A DNA stretch of 64,000 nucleotides from Branchiostoma floridae (Eukaryota > Chordata > Leptocardii > Amphioxiformes > Branchiostomatidae), in the NCBI RefSeq assembly GCF_000003815.2, contig NC_049979.1, positions 16,240,900 through 16,304,899 on the forward strand, read 5' to 3'. This document shows, piece by piece, positions 11,585 to 25,100 of this stretch. Below the pieces are notes generated by a model. It was not told the origin of the DNA, did not search any database, and was given only the letters and a program-made list of their open reading frames with translations. Position numbers and translations under genes: made by a program. The stretch's first letter is position 1; every line of letters begins with the position of its first letter.

Positions 11585-14500
11585 TCATGGCACTTTGCTC
11601 AGTAGCCATCCTGACAGCTCAGGGTTCTTCACAGTACAGCCAAACCCAGGGTTGAACAGCTTCTCCAGGTGGTTAATGTTCTCCAAAGTGACAGAGAATG
11701 GAGCCTGCAAAGAAAATTGACAAAGTATCATTGACACTGAAGACATTGCACTTATATATTTTCACCCAAAGCAGTCTTCAGAAATGCAGGATGGTATTTA
11801 GGACAACATATTGTACAAAGCTTGATACTTTATGACAGTTTCTGCAGGCAGTACCCACCTCAGTGACTGGTTCCTGGTCAGTCTGAAGGGAGATCAGGCT
11901 CTGGGCATCAGTCACACTCTGTTTCAACAGGACCTGTCAACAAACACAGCATTTTCATTCAAACAGAATGGTTAAGAGCTAAGACCTGTACATTTGAGTA
12001 TGCATACAGGTTTGTATAGTTCACGATTTCACAATATTCAGTATAGTATACAAATCTAAAAGCATGGATGATCACACACCACAAGCAGACTGGAAGTGCG
12101 TGTGTTCTGAGTCAGACATACCTCCAGCTGCTCATCCCTCCTATTGGCAACCTTGGCAGACAGTGGCTTGATTCTAGCCTTCTTGCCACCTTTGGCCTTG
12201 TCAGGCACAGGGGTGGTGTTGCGGGACCCCCCTTCAGGCCTGGGGGTGGGGGTTTCCCCTAGAGACATGTCTGCTAGCTGACTCTGACTGGCCAGGTTAC
12301 GGTGGAGGTCCAACAGCTGTCCCAGGGGCACCCTGATCTGCCCTGTCAGGAGACCTGCAGGGGAGAGGGCTGTGTGGTCAGTCCTTGTGATGATATGTTA
12401 AGTACATCAAATGAACTGTTACTCACATTTTCACATCTCAACATTACATGCCCTGCAATTTGAATTTGTGGTAATTTATGAACACACATGTTGAAAATCA
12501 ATATAGCAACTGCAATGAATCAAAATATGGTGCATGTGCATGATTCAGGTGTTTAAAGATCAAACATGAACAAACTGCAGAATCTTCAAAAGCCTTTGAA
12601 CTACCAGGCTATCCAACACAGAGAAAAAACCTTTTCAATTGATCTAGTGGTCATATTACTTCCCAAGGAACTGAAGAGAATTGTTTTTTGCTCGTCTGTA
12701 TATGTGTGTGTGTGTGTGTGTGTGCGCGCGTCCATCTGTATGTGTTTATGTAATTCCTAGAAGCACTGCCATACATTTGCAGAGCTGCCAATTTTGTCAT
12801 ATTTTACATGATCACAAAGCTCTATGAGTAAAGAGATAAAGTCTGATATCTCTGATTGAGTTGATTGGTTCAGAAGTGAATGGGTCAGGTTACCCAAAGA
12901 GTACCCGAGAGTTGCTCACAATTTTTTAGATATTTCTCTGTGTTGGATAAAAAGTTTAAGAACAGCTGCAACTTATCATTGAACAAACCACAAAGAAACT
13001 CGACCAAGCATGAAACTGATGTGACAAACAATGTATGAACATGAATGTCATGTGCATCTTACATACAATATTTTCCATACCTTTTGTAATGATATCATCC
13101 TCTTTACCTTCTGGAAGGATATCATCAGCATTTGTGATGGCAGCCAAGTAAGGAAGTAATCAAAAATGGGTTATGGTTAGATTGGTACTAGTAATTAGTA
13201 TGATTATATATAGTATTCTATGTTGGTGATATCTATCTGTTAGATCAGTGTATTAATCTCTATTTCCACTGCAGAAAATATTATTCAATCCCACCACACG
13301 AGAACAATCATGATATGAAGGTGCATTTTGTCTTAAGATAGGTGCTGTTATACATGTTGTTAAGTCACTGTTATTAAAGCAAGGCAGATACAGATCCATA
13401 GAGAAAAGAGTGGCTTTGCTATGCTACATTTGTGCCTACAAATATTGTGAGGTTAATAAACATTTTAGACACAGAAATGCAAAGGATTGGAAGACTTGAG
13501 CCCAGATCAACGATAGTAGATGGTTGTACTTACCAACAGTGTTGGAGAAAGGTGTTGCCTTGATGGGCTGTGTGTTGGCAGCATACAGCAGTAAGACCTT
13601 CTGTCTGTCCTCTGGACCATGTACATCCAACCCCGGCTGGTACCACTGTAGACTCAGCTCCTCCTTACCAGGGGCCAGCAAGGACAGGTCCTCCTTCTCA
13701 ACTACCTACAAGTAGAAGTGGGTTTCAGTTATACTCTCAGTCACTAAATCTTCAAGGTCAATTCTGCAGAATAATCTTGGTACACAGTTGTTGCTGTTGA
13801 CACCAGCTATACTTATATCTTATCAGGATATTACAAAGCAAGTACTGACCCTTGTCTGTGATGCCTCTCTGCTCACTGACGGTGGTGGATCCCCTGATGT
13901 CTTGGTCTCAGGACCTGTCAGTAGATTGCCAGCATAGCTGACAGAGATCAGGCTCACATCTGGGGTTGGTTCTAACAGGGGGAGGGCCAGGTCCTGTGGT
14001 GTACAGTGTACATGTCAGTAATAGTACATTTGTGGCAATATTTGATATACAAACAATACAGACTTCTCTTTGTATCATATCAAACAGATGTACCTTGGGT
14101 GTGTTGAGGGCCACACAGTGCGAAGCATACATGGGCAGGTAGGCCATCAGATACTTGTGCATCTGGGTCAGGCGCAGGACCAAACCACTGCTAAACAGGG
14201 GTGATCTGGCCAGGTCACGAGTGCTACTGACACTGCCATAGGTACTCTCCAGGTCCATGCCACTCAGCTCTGACAGCTGGTCAGACTTGTCTTCTTGTGT
14301 CTCCCCATCAGCAGTGGCTGCACCTTAGAAGGAAGATGTTGATTTCTTCAGATTATGTATAGTAACATTACTTCAATTTGGACAATTACTTGCTAGTCTG
14401 GTCACACAGTGACACCTAGTGTCACTGACAAAAGATAATGGATGTTATCTGAAATGTCTGACCGTTTCCAAAATCATATCCAGTTGCTTGATTTACCGCT

Positions 14501-17500
14501 TTTTGGCATATTTTATAAGCTGGATGTCTAACCTTCATCGGCAGGTCTTATGAGTACTTTCCAGTCCATTCAATGTTAGCAATGGCCTTTAACAATGGCC
14601 AACTAACTGCATGGTTCCTTATGTTACACCAATGGTTTACCTGTGTTAGCAGTTGTTGCCAGACTCTGCAGCAGGCTGGCATACCCCAGCATGTGGACCC
14701 AGCTCAGTTGTCTGGCTGCAGCCCTGGTCCGAGATATCACATCTCTGGCCAGTTCATCTGCATCCTTGTCCACATCAGACAACTGTGAGGCCAGGTTGGA
14801 ACCTTAGAAAAAACATGAGCCAGATTATCTTAGAGTTGCAACATTGAATATGAAAATGTGTCGATTTAGGTATCTAGGAAAATATCTACATCTTGATGTT
14901 TTTCTTGAACATCCCCAGGTCTTGAAGAAAGAGATTTGGTCTGACGTCTCCAGCCTTCCTCAAGCTCTTCTAGGTAAGAAGTACAACATTAAGGATGATA
15001 CTTACCCATGAGCATCTTGCCAACAGACAGATGTGAGCTGACCATGTCCAGAAGGGCATATTCAGGCATCTCTGCCCAAGCCTTCTGCTTCACTGCCAGT
15101 GTTGTAACCTGCACACATGAAACCATTGCAGTAGTGTCAAGTAAAACATGTATACTCAGAGATCGACATCGCCAAAATCAATGTGCATGAAAATGATTGT
15201 TAATTCAATAATGGTTTAAAAGAATGTCTACAACTTGCACCATCAATGAGTGTACTCAACATGTATGTCTGCATGTAATGATTGATACTGTAAAAGGATT
15301 GTAATTAGAAATTACTCATGTATCTCACAGGTAAAGGACTCAATTATATCTATCTGTCCACGTCAAGGATTTACTCTTGAAGAACTACAATACTTGAATT
15401 TCTTTTATGTTTAAAACACTTCAATTGGAATGTGCAAAAAGGAAATGGAACTAACAAGATATATCCAACAGTGTAATGACTAAAAGTGTAAATGCCATGA
15501 TAACAGAATAACAAAAATATAGCCAGCCCACCTGTGGGTTTCCTGCCAGAGTCATGCTGGCCCTCTGTACATCAGCGATGGCAGCAGCACACCTGATGGC
15601 CAGCCACGCAGCTCTCTTCTCTCTGTCCTGTTCACGCTCTTCCTTGTTCCTTGTGGCTGCTCCAATCTTTCCTACGACTCGAGCCCTTTCCCTAGTTTTG
15701 GCCTGAGTGAGGATGGAAGAGCATTTGGTTATGTTATCAGCTACACTGACAGAATGTTTTGGATACCCAACACTAATAGTGATTTTAAGCTTCTCCTAAT
15801 GTTATTTGGCCACTGGTGACACTTAATCTACAACCACTTTATTTTTATCATAAAACATTATTTCAGTCTTCCATGTCCTCATCAGTTTCATTGAAGCTGG
15901 ACAAAGTTTATCGCAAAATTTGTCAACAGCTGAAAGTGCCTAACAAAAATTTCCAGCAAATACACAAATTAGAAAATGTTAAGAATGTGTCACCTTCAGG
16001 GCAGCTGCCCGCTTGGCCTTGAGTCTGGGACTGGGGCTCTCTGGGACGTCTGCATCAGGTACAGACTTGGTGGGAGAGACAGGCTCCTGTGACTGTGAGG
16101 GCGTTGGGGTCAGGTCTGTGCTCTGTGCAGCGGTCACCCTGCTGAGGGCACCAGTGGTCAGCAGGAAGGTCAGGGCTATCTCCAGGTATGCTTGCCTCAT
16201 CAGTCTGAAGAGAAAACCATTAGATTTGATAACTGTTGGTGATAACAGGTCCATCCATTTTCAGGAAGCTAGACAAGCCTCTTAAGACAGCTCAACTTCA
16301 TCTTTATTGCACTCAGTACATGATGGACATAAATAACACACAGTTTTATACAATATAACTTTAGTCTTCAGTAAGTTTGACCGTTTCTCCCAAGCTGAGA
16401 AATTTTCATTCCTGACTACAACCATAACACCTCTATTTGAAATCTAGATCTGTACTGACATACCCCAGATCATGGTTGCTTGCATGGCTGGTGGTGATGG
16501 CCTCCAGGAGGGTGGCAGCCACGCTCCGGGGTGGGTACTTCCCAGTCAGGCTCAACTGACGCTGCACCATGCCTGCACAAGAGGTGAAATAAGCCATAAA
16601 TACCAACTACTATCAGACAACACATGAAGGCTGAGAACTGGAACTTTTCATTTTTAGCTTTAGTGGCATTGCCATCTTATCCAAAATATCTACTGTAACT
16701 CACTGTTGGTATAGGATAACTAGCATATCACTACAATTTAATGATTGTGAAATGAACTTGTGGGCTTTGGAACTTAACTCACTTTCCAAACACCTGCATA
16801 TCTAGAGATTGACAAACTCACCGTGTTGAAGCAGTATCTCTGCCTCCAGATGAGGCTGCCTGTCTGCTGCTGCCCGACACAGCCCCAGGGTGGTGGTGAG
16901 AACAGTGGCAGGGGGGAGCCACACGTCAGAACCTAAAAACACAAGCAGATTTAAGATGGGGACGAAACAACTAGCAAGAGTCTAGGAGTGTAAAGGCAAC
17001 TTTGTGGATGAAATTACAGAAGTCACTTCAATGGTCATTATTATTACCTTGAGAGAGAGAAAAGAAAGCATGGCATGTACTGTTGAAAAACATGGTACCA
17101 TCATCATCTGTATCTAATGCCACTGTAATCATGTCCTGTGCTATAAAGCACCTGACAGTAATATTTGTCAGGATAATATACCTAGCCCTAATGTTACCCA
17201 CCTGCCAGAGGCCCAGCCTCTGCAGCCTGCCGGATCAGCACATGAGCAATACGCAGTTTGATTCTGACCAACAGGAGAACATGTGGGATGTAGATGTTCT
17301 TCAGAGGACCAATGGGCACAGCAAAGGCAGGGTTACTCGCATGATACTGTATCCGGTCACCTATTAACATCATCTGAAAGATAAGGACAGAAAAAGGTTT
17401 GTGGCTGAATGGAAAAACTAAATTTTTGAGCCTATGAATGGCACTTTTCAGGTTCATGTTCATAAAATGGCATTTATATGGTATCTAGATCCACTTTTAA

Positions 17501-19190
17501 CTCACAGGAAGATTAGTACTCTATTAGTCCTCATTAGCAAGGACAGGACCATTTCAAGTTATATTAGATGCAAGTTAATAATCACTGAATTCTGCATGCA
17601 ACACAGTTTACAAGCACTGACCTGGTCCAGTAAGATGTTCTGTGCCTGTGTGTACATCTGCAGCCGTTCTGCAGTCGACAACTTGCCCGCCTGCAAGTCT
17701 GCCAGCTGGACCATGGACTGTACCATCAGCAGTGAGGCAGGGGGTGACATGGTGGCCTGCCCATGCAGCATGTTGATGATATCCTGTCATGGGGAAATCA
17801 TTAAAAAAATGATCTCATTCAGTCTGGTAAGATCATATTCATGGAGGCTTCCAATATACTTATGTGCCCTGACCTTCTTATCAGTTCATCTTTTAAACTT
17901 TGCCACAAATGTTATGGGTATTATTACTAAAAATATATTGTCGGTAACAAATTTCAAAACCCCAAATTTGTCGGTACTGCTGAAATCTTAGGAGGCTGGC
18001 AAGCTAGAAAATCCATTTATCAAAGTACATATGCCATCACTGTAGCATTATCTGAGTGAACACCATGTGAAAAGTCTTCTCAGAGGAAGGAAGTCATGCC
18101 GGTGTACCTGCAAAGTTTGTCTGATATCCTCCAGTGGATGTCCCTCCTGTACGTCTAACAGCACACACTGCAGGAGGAACTCTGCCTGCATGTCCACATC
18201 CCCACAGGCCTCTGCTTCCGCCAGACCCTCTGCACAGTAGTGCCGCGCACTGCCTGCATCCATCTGCTTCTTCTCACCTTCACCTGGGGAATGGTAAGGA
18301 AACTTACATCATCTATACAGGTGGAGGTTTCCTTGTGCAAATATCTAGCATAAGACAAGTACGGTAGAGGTAAAAATGAAAAATCTATGAAATGATTAAA
18401 ATGAAAAGAAGGCAAACTATGCCATAACATTTCTGCCTTCAAAAGTTCTGATAACTTACCAATTATACCCATGCCGGTCAGCTGACCTGACAGCCCTTTG
18501 ACCAGTGCTAGCCTGCAGTCCAGCCACAGCCGAGCGTCCAGTCGGGTCCTGCTCTGGTTGTCCTGGTACTCAAACCGGTTGTCCTCTGGCTTTGTCAGCG
18601 TCACAGAAGGTTCACCTTCCTCCTGCAGGAAGTAATTGTTGCAATAATTTTAGTTGCAGCAATAACCCCTTCACAATTTGCTACATGAAGACCAAGAGTT
18701 ACCTGTATGTAACCAAGCCTGTTGAAAAAGTACAATGTATTGTGCAATGATAAGGCAATGAGGCAAACTTTTAATATAATAGAAACACTTCCAGGAGTTT
18801 TATAATTCCCATCCTTTCACAAATTTCTGTATCTTTATTTACCAAAGTAGAATTTGTAGTCAATAATTCTGGCCATGTATTTATCAATTTAAACAGCACT
18901 GATCCTTAAGTTCCATGTAATGGCTATTGAGTAAGACAACAAAATCTAATAATCCAGCCCCAGGACACCCACCTGTGCCCGACTTTCTGGCCTCCTCAGG
19001 GCAGAAGTCTTCCTCTTTTCCTTCTTATTGTCAGAAGTTACAAATATGTCAGCATCTTGGATGAGCTTGAGTGCTGTAAGTACTGTAGCTGCACTCAGGG
19101 TGGAGTGTTGTCTTTGTCTCTGGATGGCGGCTACATCCAGTTTACTCCATACGACCACTTCCAACTCAGATGCCACTAAGCTGCTGGAGC
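11585..19190 (-). CDS. CFAP54: CFAP54 exons 53-70 (residues 2452-3371)
   Basis: Exons: 18973-19190, 18460-18622, 18108-18283, 17622-17783, 17202-17373, 16822-16932, 16464-16572, 15994-16204, 15532-15702, 15006-15108, 14641-14802, 14094-14323, 13850-13993, 13534-13705, 13081-13110, 12122-12354, 11859-11933, 11585-11704. Exon 67 (13081-13110) is only 30 nt, EGKEDDIITK flanked by split Gly codons; without it exons 66 and 68 also join in phase, so it may be optional. Exons 60 and 68 contain Pro/Ser/Thr-rich linkers. The TGA stop is at 11585-11587. Confidence 0.88.
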
Positions 19191-22100
19191 CTACGGACAG
19201 AAAACATTTCAAACAGGATCCAGAGAATTAATCTAAAAAGTCTTCCTATTCCCGAAATAATCAATCACATGTCAGTTGACACTACAGAACTGGGCACTCT
19301 TAGTGAAAGAAACACCAATACCATGAAGTCACACAGTTCTTGTTGTGCTCCATTGGAGAGCATTTCTCATCCATCCATCCCATGGGTCTCGCCAGCGTCC
19401 GTTTTTCCGTCAATTGACGGAAATTTGCTACGTCTGACGGAAAAATTTAAAAACCAATCCGTCAACCTTGACGGACAAAAATCCTTGGTGGAAGCTACAG
19501 GCGGCTTGGGGACGCCGTCCACGGCCGTAAAAGCCACACACTGTTTGTCTTGCTATTGTTATGATTGTTGACAATGTGTGTCGGCGCTCTTTCGCATACG
19601 ATAATCTCATTAAAACCTGTTTTTCAAGGTCTCAGTTCAGTCCTTCTAATTAATTTTCGCGGTTTTCGCGACGATTGTAATTGGCTGACGGAAAAAAAAT
19701 TTGAGCTGGCTAAAGCCCTGATCCATCCACTAGTCAACTATTGATTTCAACTAATTCTGCATGTGTCTGTTAGATAACCTCAGCATAGTGTACGGGCATA
19801 CCATTCAACTAAAAGCTGATCAGCACTTTCTGATGAAAGCAGTTGGTTTGAATTTACTTCACAATGTTGTCAATGTTCCAATCATTCCAGTGTTTACTGA
19901 GTCCAGCTATCCAATGTGTCTGCGAGCAATGAATGTTTCACCAACACTACCAGCCTACCTTGTTCAGGATCTACATTCTCCAGGATACTGTCACAGATAG
20001 TCTGCAGCATCTGGTCAGCTGTGGCCAACAGCATGCCCTACAACCAACAAGTGTGAACAATTGAAGTACAGGGCAATAAAACTTCAAGGTATTCTGCAAA
20101 GTATTTGCAATGGAGAACTGGAAAAAATCTTATATTTTTTCTACAGCCAGGTGTTTGAAGAGTTATTACCTTGATGGAAGATGGGGTGATGTTTCCCTGG
20201 TTGTCACTGAACCTGTGACTCTCCTCTTCATCAGAAGAAGAACTATCCAAACTCTGAGACTCTGCAGAATGATAAAAATCAGTCTGGATACAAAGTCTGG
20301 ATACAGAATAATCAAGAACACCAGACAAAAGGCACATCTAGACAATGAAATGCAACTTACATTACCAAATAAAATATCCATCAAAATATTTAAGGATTTA
20401 GGTAACAGTGTTACTATGGATTTACATCATTGTATCTGTTTGGCTCTTTCTGTAGACACTGAAGACTTACCTAGTAGTTCATCTGCAGTCTTGGGAGCAG
20501 CGCGTTTAGAAGTGGGTGGTGGCTGTCTGGTTGTCCCACCAATGGACTTCTCCGTCCCGCCCACCATGATAGACTTCCTGCGCCCCAGTGCGGCCTGACC
20601 GAAAGGATCCTCTCCAATCTTTGGCAAGCTGCAAAGTTTATAGAACCTGGTAAATCTGTGGCATGGCACGTTCTAGAGTATCTTTACATTTTAATTCACA
20701 TAGAGACAATAGAAGTCACATTTATATATGTATACACCAGTTCATACAAGAAAACAGGAAGAGGGGACCACAGAGATACTGGCATGACACTTGCTCAAAT
20801 CTAATAGATGTACTGTTGCTAGTAGAGTAACTTATCATGTCACAAAAGTAAGAATCCAAAGCATGTCACTGAGCGGTACCCACATGGGTTCCTCCTTGGC
20901 AGGCAGTGCGTGGATGGTGTCAGCCAGTGCAATGATGAGATGTGCCTGTGCCAGGGTCAGGTGGCATGTCAGGTGAGGTCCATACAGGTTAGCCAATGAT
21001 GTGGTCAGGCGCCGCTCACACAGGTAATCCAGGGTCTGGAAACAAATTGCAACAATACAATCAGAAATAGCAGACTTCATCCTCTCTATGGAACATACAG
21101 AAACTGCAGTGCAGATACACACATGCACAGAAAAAGACAGACAGCCCTTGGGGGTGAGGTAAACCTGAGTACAAGTCATAAAACTGCACAATTTAACAAC
21201 TCCAGCATGTGCTATCTAAATACCCTCCATGGTGCTGAAAAGCCAGTTATTGTTACAATATATGTCAGTTGGGCCCTCTTCTTCGTTGCAACTTAGTAGC
21301 ATCATCATTTGCTACATGACAAATAAGTTCTAGGTATAGCAAGGAGAAACATACTCACTTTAAGATTACAAGGCTCTGATAAAGGCTTGGATGTATCAAA
21401 GTTATTCCGAGCTTTCTGGAATGAACAGAGAAACAGCAAAGCATTAAATCAGGCACCCTTGAAAACAAGGAGTATCCTCAAGGTAATTATATTAATCTTA
21501 TGTGTAACCATCTTACATAAAAGCATGCGTTCAAATTATTGCACATATTTTATGTCAAGTGGAGGGGATACCAAAAGTGTAAAATCTGTTTCTGGTAGAT
21601 CATGTGTGAAAAATGGGAAAGCTTTACTATATCTCTTGATTTTTTTTCCATATTTGATGAGGACCAAAGACACATGTTACAGCTCTTACCATCTTGGACT
21701 CCACCTGCCTGAAGCCACTGTTGCTGGTATGGGGTAACCTGTCCCCATGGAGAAGTCTTGCCAGAACAACAACAGCCTCACTGTACAGGCCTAGGTCCGT
21801 CAGGACCCGCAGCTGTCAATCAAGAAATAAACATCACTATGTCAACACGTTGGACATTCACATCTGGTCATTGATAAAAAGGGAAATTAAACTGTGGTAT
21901 GATATAAAACTGTACAGGAAAAAGCATCTGCGCCAATGTGTCAACAATGCTATGGTCTCTGCTGTCTAAACCATGAATGGGACAATTGGAGAAATACAGA
22001 AAGCTGGAAAGAGGTTTGAGCTTTACACGATTGTGAAAACAAATACGTGCTCAAAATACAAGACTGAATGCTCTGAGTGTGTAGATTTCTTTAATCAGTA

Positions 22101-25100
22101 AAAGTCCAACAGATCACCAGAAAAGCCTGAGAATCAGATACAGGAGCAATTCTAAGAGCATCCCAGTTTATCCAAACCAGAAGATAAGTTCTTACCTTCA
22201 AGATCCTGCCATCGACAGCCCTTGCTAAGTCCCGAGACACATAAGTCACAAAGTACTGGTAAAGGGTAAGCAGGGGTAACACCTGGAAATACATGAGAAG
22301 AGGAATTCAGTAAGCTTTGTGAATAACTACCATCTCTTTCCCTTGGGAGCCCTTTTCTGTTTTGAAAGTGTAATTGATTAGAACTANNNNNNNNNNNNNN
22401 NNNNNNNNNNNNNNNNNNNNNNNNNNNNNNNNNNNNNNNNNNNNNNNNNNNNNNNNNNNNNNNNNNNNNNNNNNNNNNNNNNNNNNATCATGACTGTATA
22501 GAATAGCCATAACAATTTTTACATCTAATTTGGCTGATAGGAATATACTTATTGTCATCGCAACAAGGAGAAACACTCACAAACAGGTTATGCCGGCCCC
22601 TGTTGAGCTCCTCAATGACAAAGCGGAGAGAAGCGACCATGGTCCTGCCGTCACACCTGAACCTGTCTGACAGCAGGTCCACCCCCGGTACCAGGCTCTG
22701 TACCTCACACCCCTCACCTATCTCATACAGGGCGTAGTCACGGTCTGCCGTGGGGTGGGGCAGGGTGGAGCGGAACAGGGCCTGCAGAGATAAAGAGGGG
22801 AAACAACACAGTGGATGAGTGACTGTAGGGTGACATTATATGAATTTTATGGACAAGTCAAAGCTGACTACAACATTTGCCACATAAGTTTAAATCTGTC
22901 AGTGGGTATCTGTAGTCGACTGAAAACAATCTGACATAACCCTTCTTGACCTGTGTTCTTACATGTTGGCTTGGTTATTGTGCACCTCAAGTAAGACCAA
23001 TTTTCACCTTGAAAAATGCAGCAGAGAGGAAGCAGCATTCCATACGAAGTCCCAGATCAGAAGATAGGATGTATCTGTTTGGCACAGAACAAAAGCATTG
23101 GTCAACATTTTTTAAAACTCCTCATTAATTGACAATTTTGTTTTCTATGGTGTGTTACTGTATTATTGGTGATCCAGCTCAAATGGCCTGATCACCATTC
23201 AAATATGCACCAAATGCAAAATGCAGTCCAGTCCTGTCAATTAATCAGGTCAAGACAGTGAAGGCACATGCTAGGTGCTAGAACAGAGTGATACCCACTG
23301 TGCGATCTTTGCAGCCAGCACACCCCCCAGCACACATCCCCATAGGCCACACTTCTTCAGCAGACTGCCTGCCAGGCTCTGTCCTGTCTCCATCAGTTTC
23401 CTCCAGGAGTGGAGAGCATCAGTCATACCCATCACGATGTCCAGCGCCTCCGACCAGCACTTGTACGCAGCTCTGTGGGCAAAAGAAGAATGTTTGTATC
23501 ACCAGACTTTCCTTGCCAGGTTTTATCCAAATTGCCTTTGGTCAGGGCTTGGCATCAAGAGCTTAGATTTGGATTTTGGTAATGATCTAACAAACTTACC
23601 TGACATTTCCTGCATGGTACTGCAGATTGGCCAGCTCATGCATAGCCTGGGCACTCAAGCCTTTCTGGTTGTGAGCAAGCAACATTTCTGGAAGAAAAAA
23701 AGGATAAATCCATGCTTTTTCATATAATTTTACTCAGATAATTTTACATTGTTAGATACTCAGCCTAGGTACACAACTTTGTTGTCTTTAAACCCCAATA
23801 AAAACTTTTCATTACTGCAAATACACATCTTATGAGTAACCCCAGTTTACCTATGGTCTTGTCATATGAAGAGATGACCACCCCCAGCTGGGACCTGGGC
23901 AGCACTGGGCTTTGTACCTCCATGGTTGTCTGGAACTCCTCATCCATGAGGTCCTGAGGCACAGGCAGCTGAGGACGGCTGTCAGAGGGGCGGAAACCCA
24001 CCCTGGAGGGGGATCGGCTGCCACTCTTACTACTGGTAGTTCTCAGCTGGGGAGCTGTGAAGATTTGAGTAGAAAAGGTGAAACAATAACTTTTTTACAG
24101 GCTGTCAAACGTTTTTCAAACATAAAATTTCCAAAACTGCATTTACCACTCAAAAAGTAGGGTGTGTTATGGAAAAAAACACCCATAACTCAAGGGGATA
24201 TTTGCTATCATATAGCGGTAAGTCTCTGATTCTGACCATTTTGCTGTCCTGCCAGGTAGAGCACCAGTAACTTGCGGCTGTTGGTCAGTGCCCGAGCGGT
24301 GTACTGGGACTTGTCCAGCACCAGGCGGAACGTTTCCAGACTGTCGGCAACGTCCAATGGCACGGCCACCAGCCTCCTGGCATGGTCACCACCTGTGAGC
24401 AATGGGAGGAAAAACTATTAGGAGGTGCTGATTTTAGTTACAAATAGCTATTGCACAGTACTGTAACTTTTTTAAACAATTTGCTCAATGCAAAGCCATA
24501 AGGGACTACTTCTGTGCTCTGTGCTAACACTCACTGAAACAGCTTCTCTTTTAGAAGAAACATCCAAGATTTAGACAAGCTCTAAAAACTGACCCAATAG
24601 ATGATGCAGGGGTTACAAAGGCTGCTCAGGGACATTTTCTATCCCATTTAGACCATAATGGTCTTGATCCATTTACACCAGGAAGACTCCCCACTCTTAG
24701 TAAATATCAATTTGTTGAAGTTCTTGATGACTTACTCTCATACACATTGTGCCCCTCAGGGTCGATGTGACCACCGGGGTCGATCTCTGTGAGATTGGAC
24801 AGGTCAGTCTTCAGCAGGAGGGTGGCGTGCAGCTGGGAACCAATCTTCCCTCCCACCTGTACCATGGCATTCTGGTAGTGAGGTTGAGGGGGAGGCAGGC
24901 CGCCATGTTGTTCCACACGGGCAATCAGTTTCCTCTGGGCAGTGATGAGCATGGGACTGACCTGTTCAGCGTGTCTTTCACTGTACAGAAACAAGAAATG
25001 TTGGTGTGAGAAAAGTCTCGTAGTCCTCAGAGTCACACATGACATATTTTTAAATGAGACACGTCTCTTCTATGTGATGATCATCATGATACAATGTCAA

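Noticed and set aside
17434..17991. 185-codon plus-strand ORF
   Set aside because: It is antisense to CFAP54 exon 56 and its flanking introns; the true exon with consistent phases is on the minus strand.
20110..20598. 162-codon plus-strand ORF
   Set aside because: Shadow of CFAP54 exons 50 and 51 on the opposite strand.
22307..22576. ORF running through the N gap
   Set aside because: The open frame exists only because N codons are not read as stops; the region is an intron.
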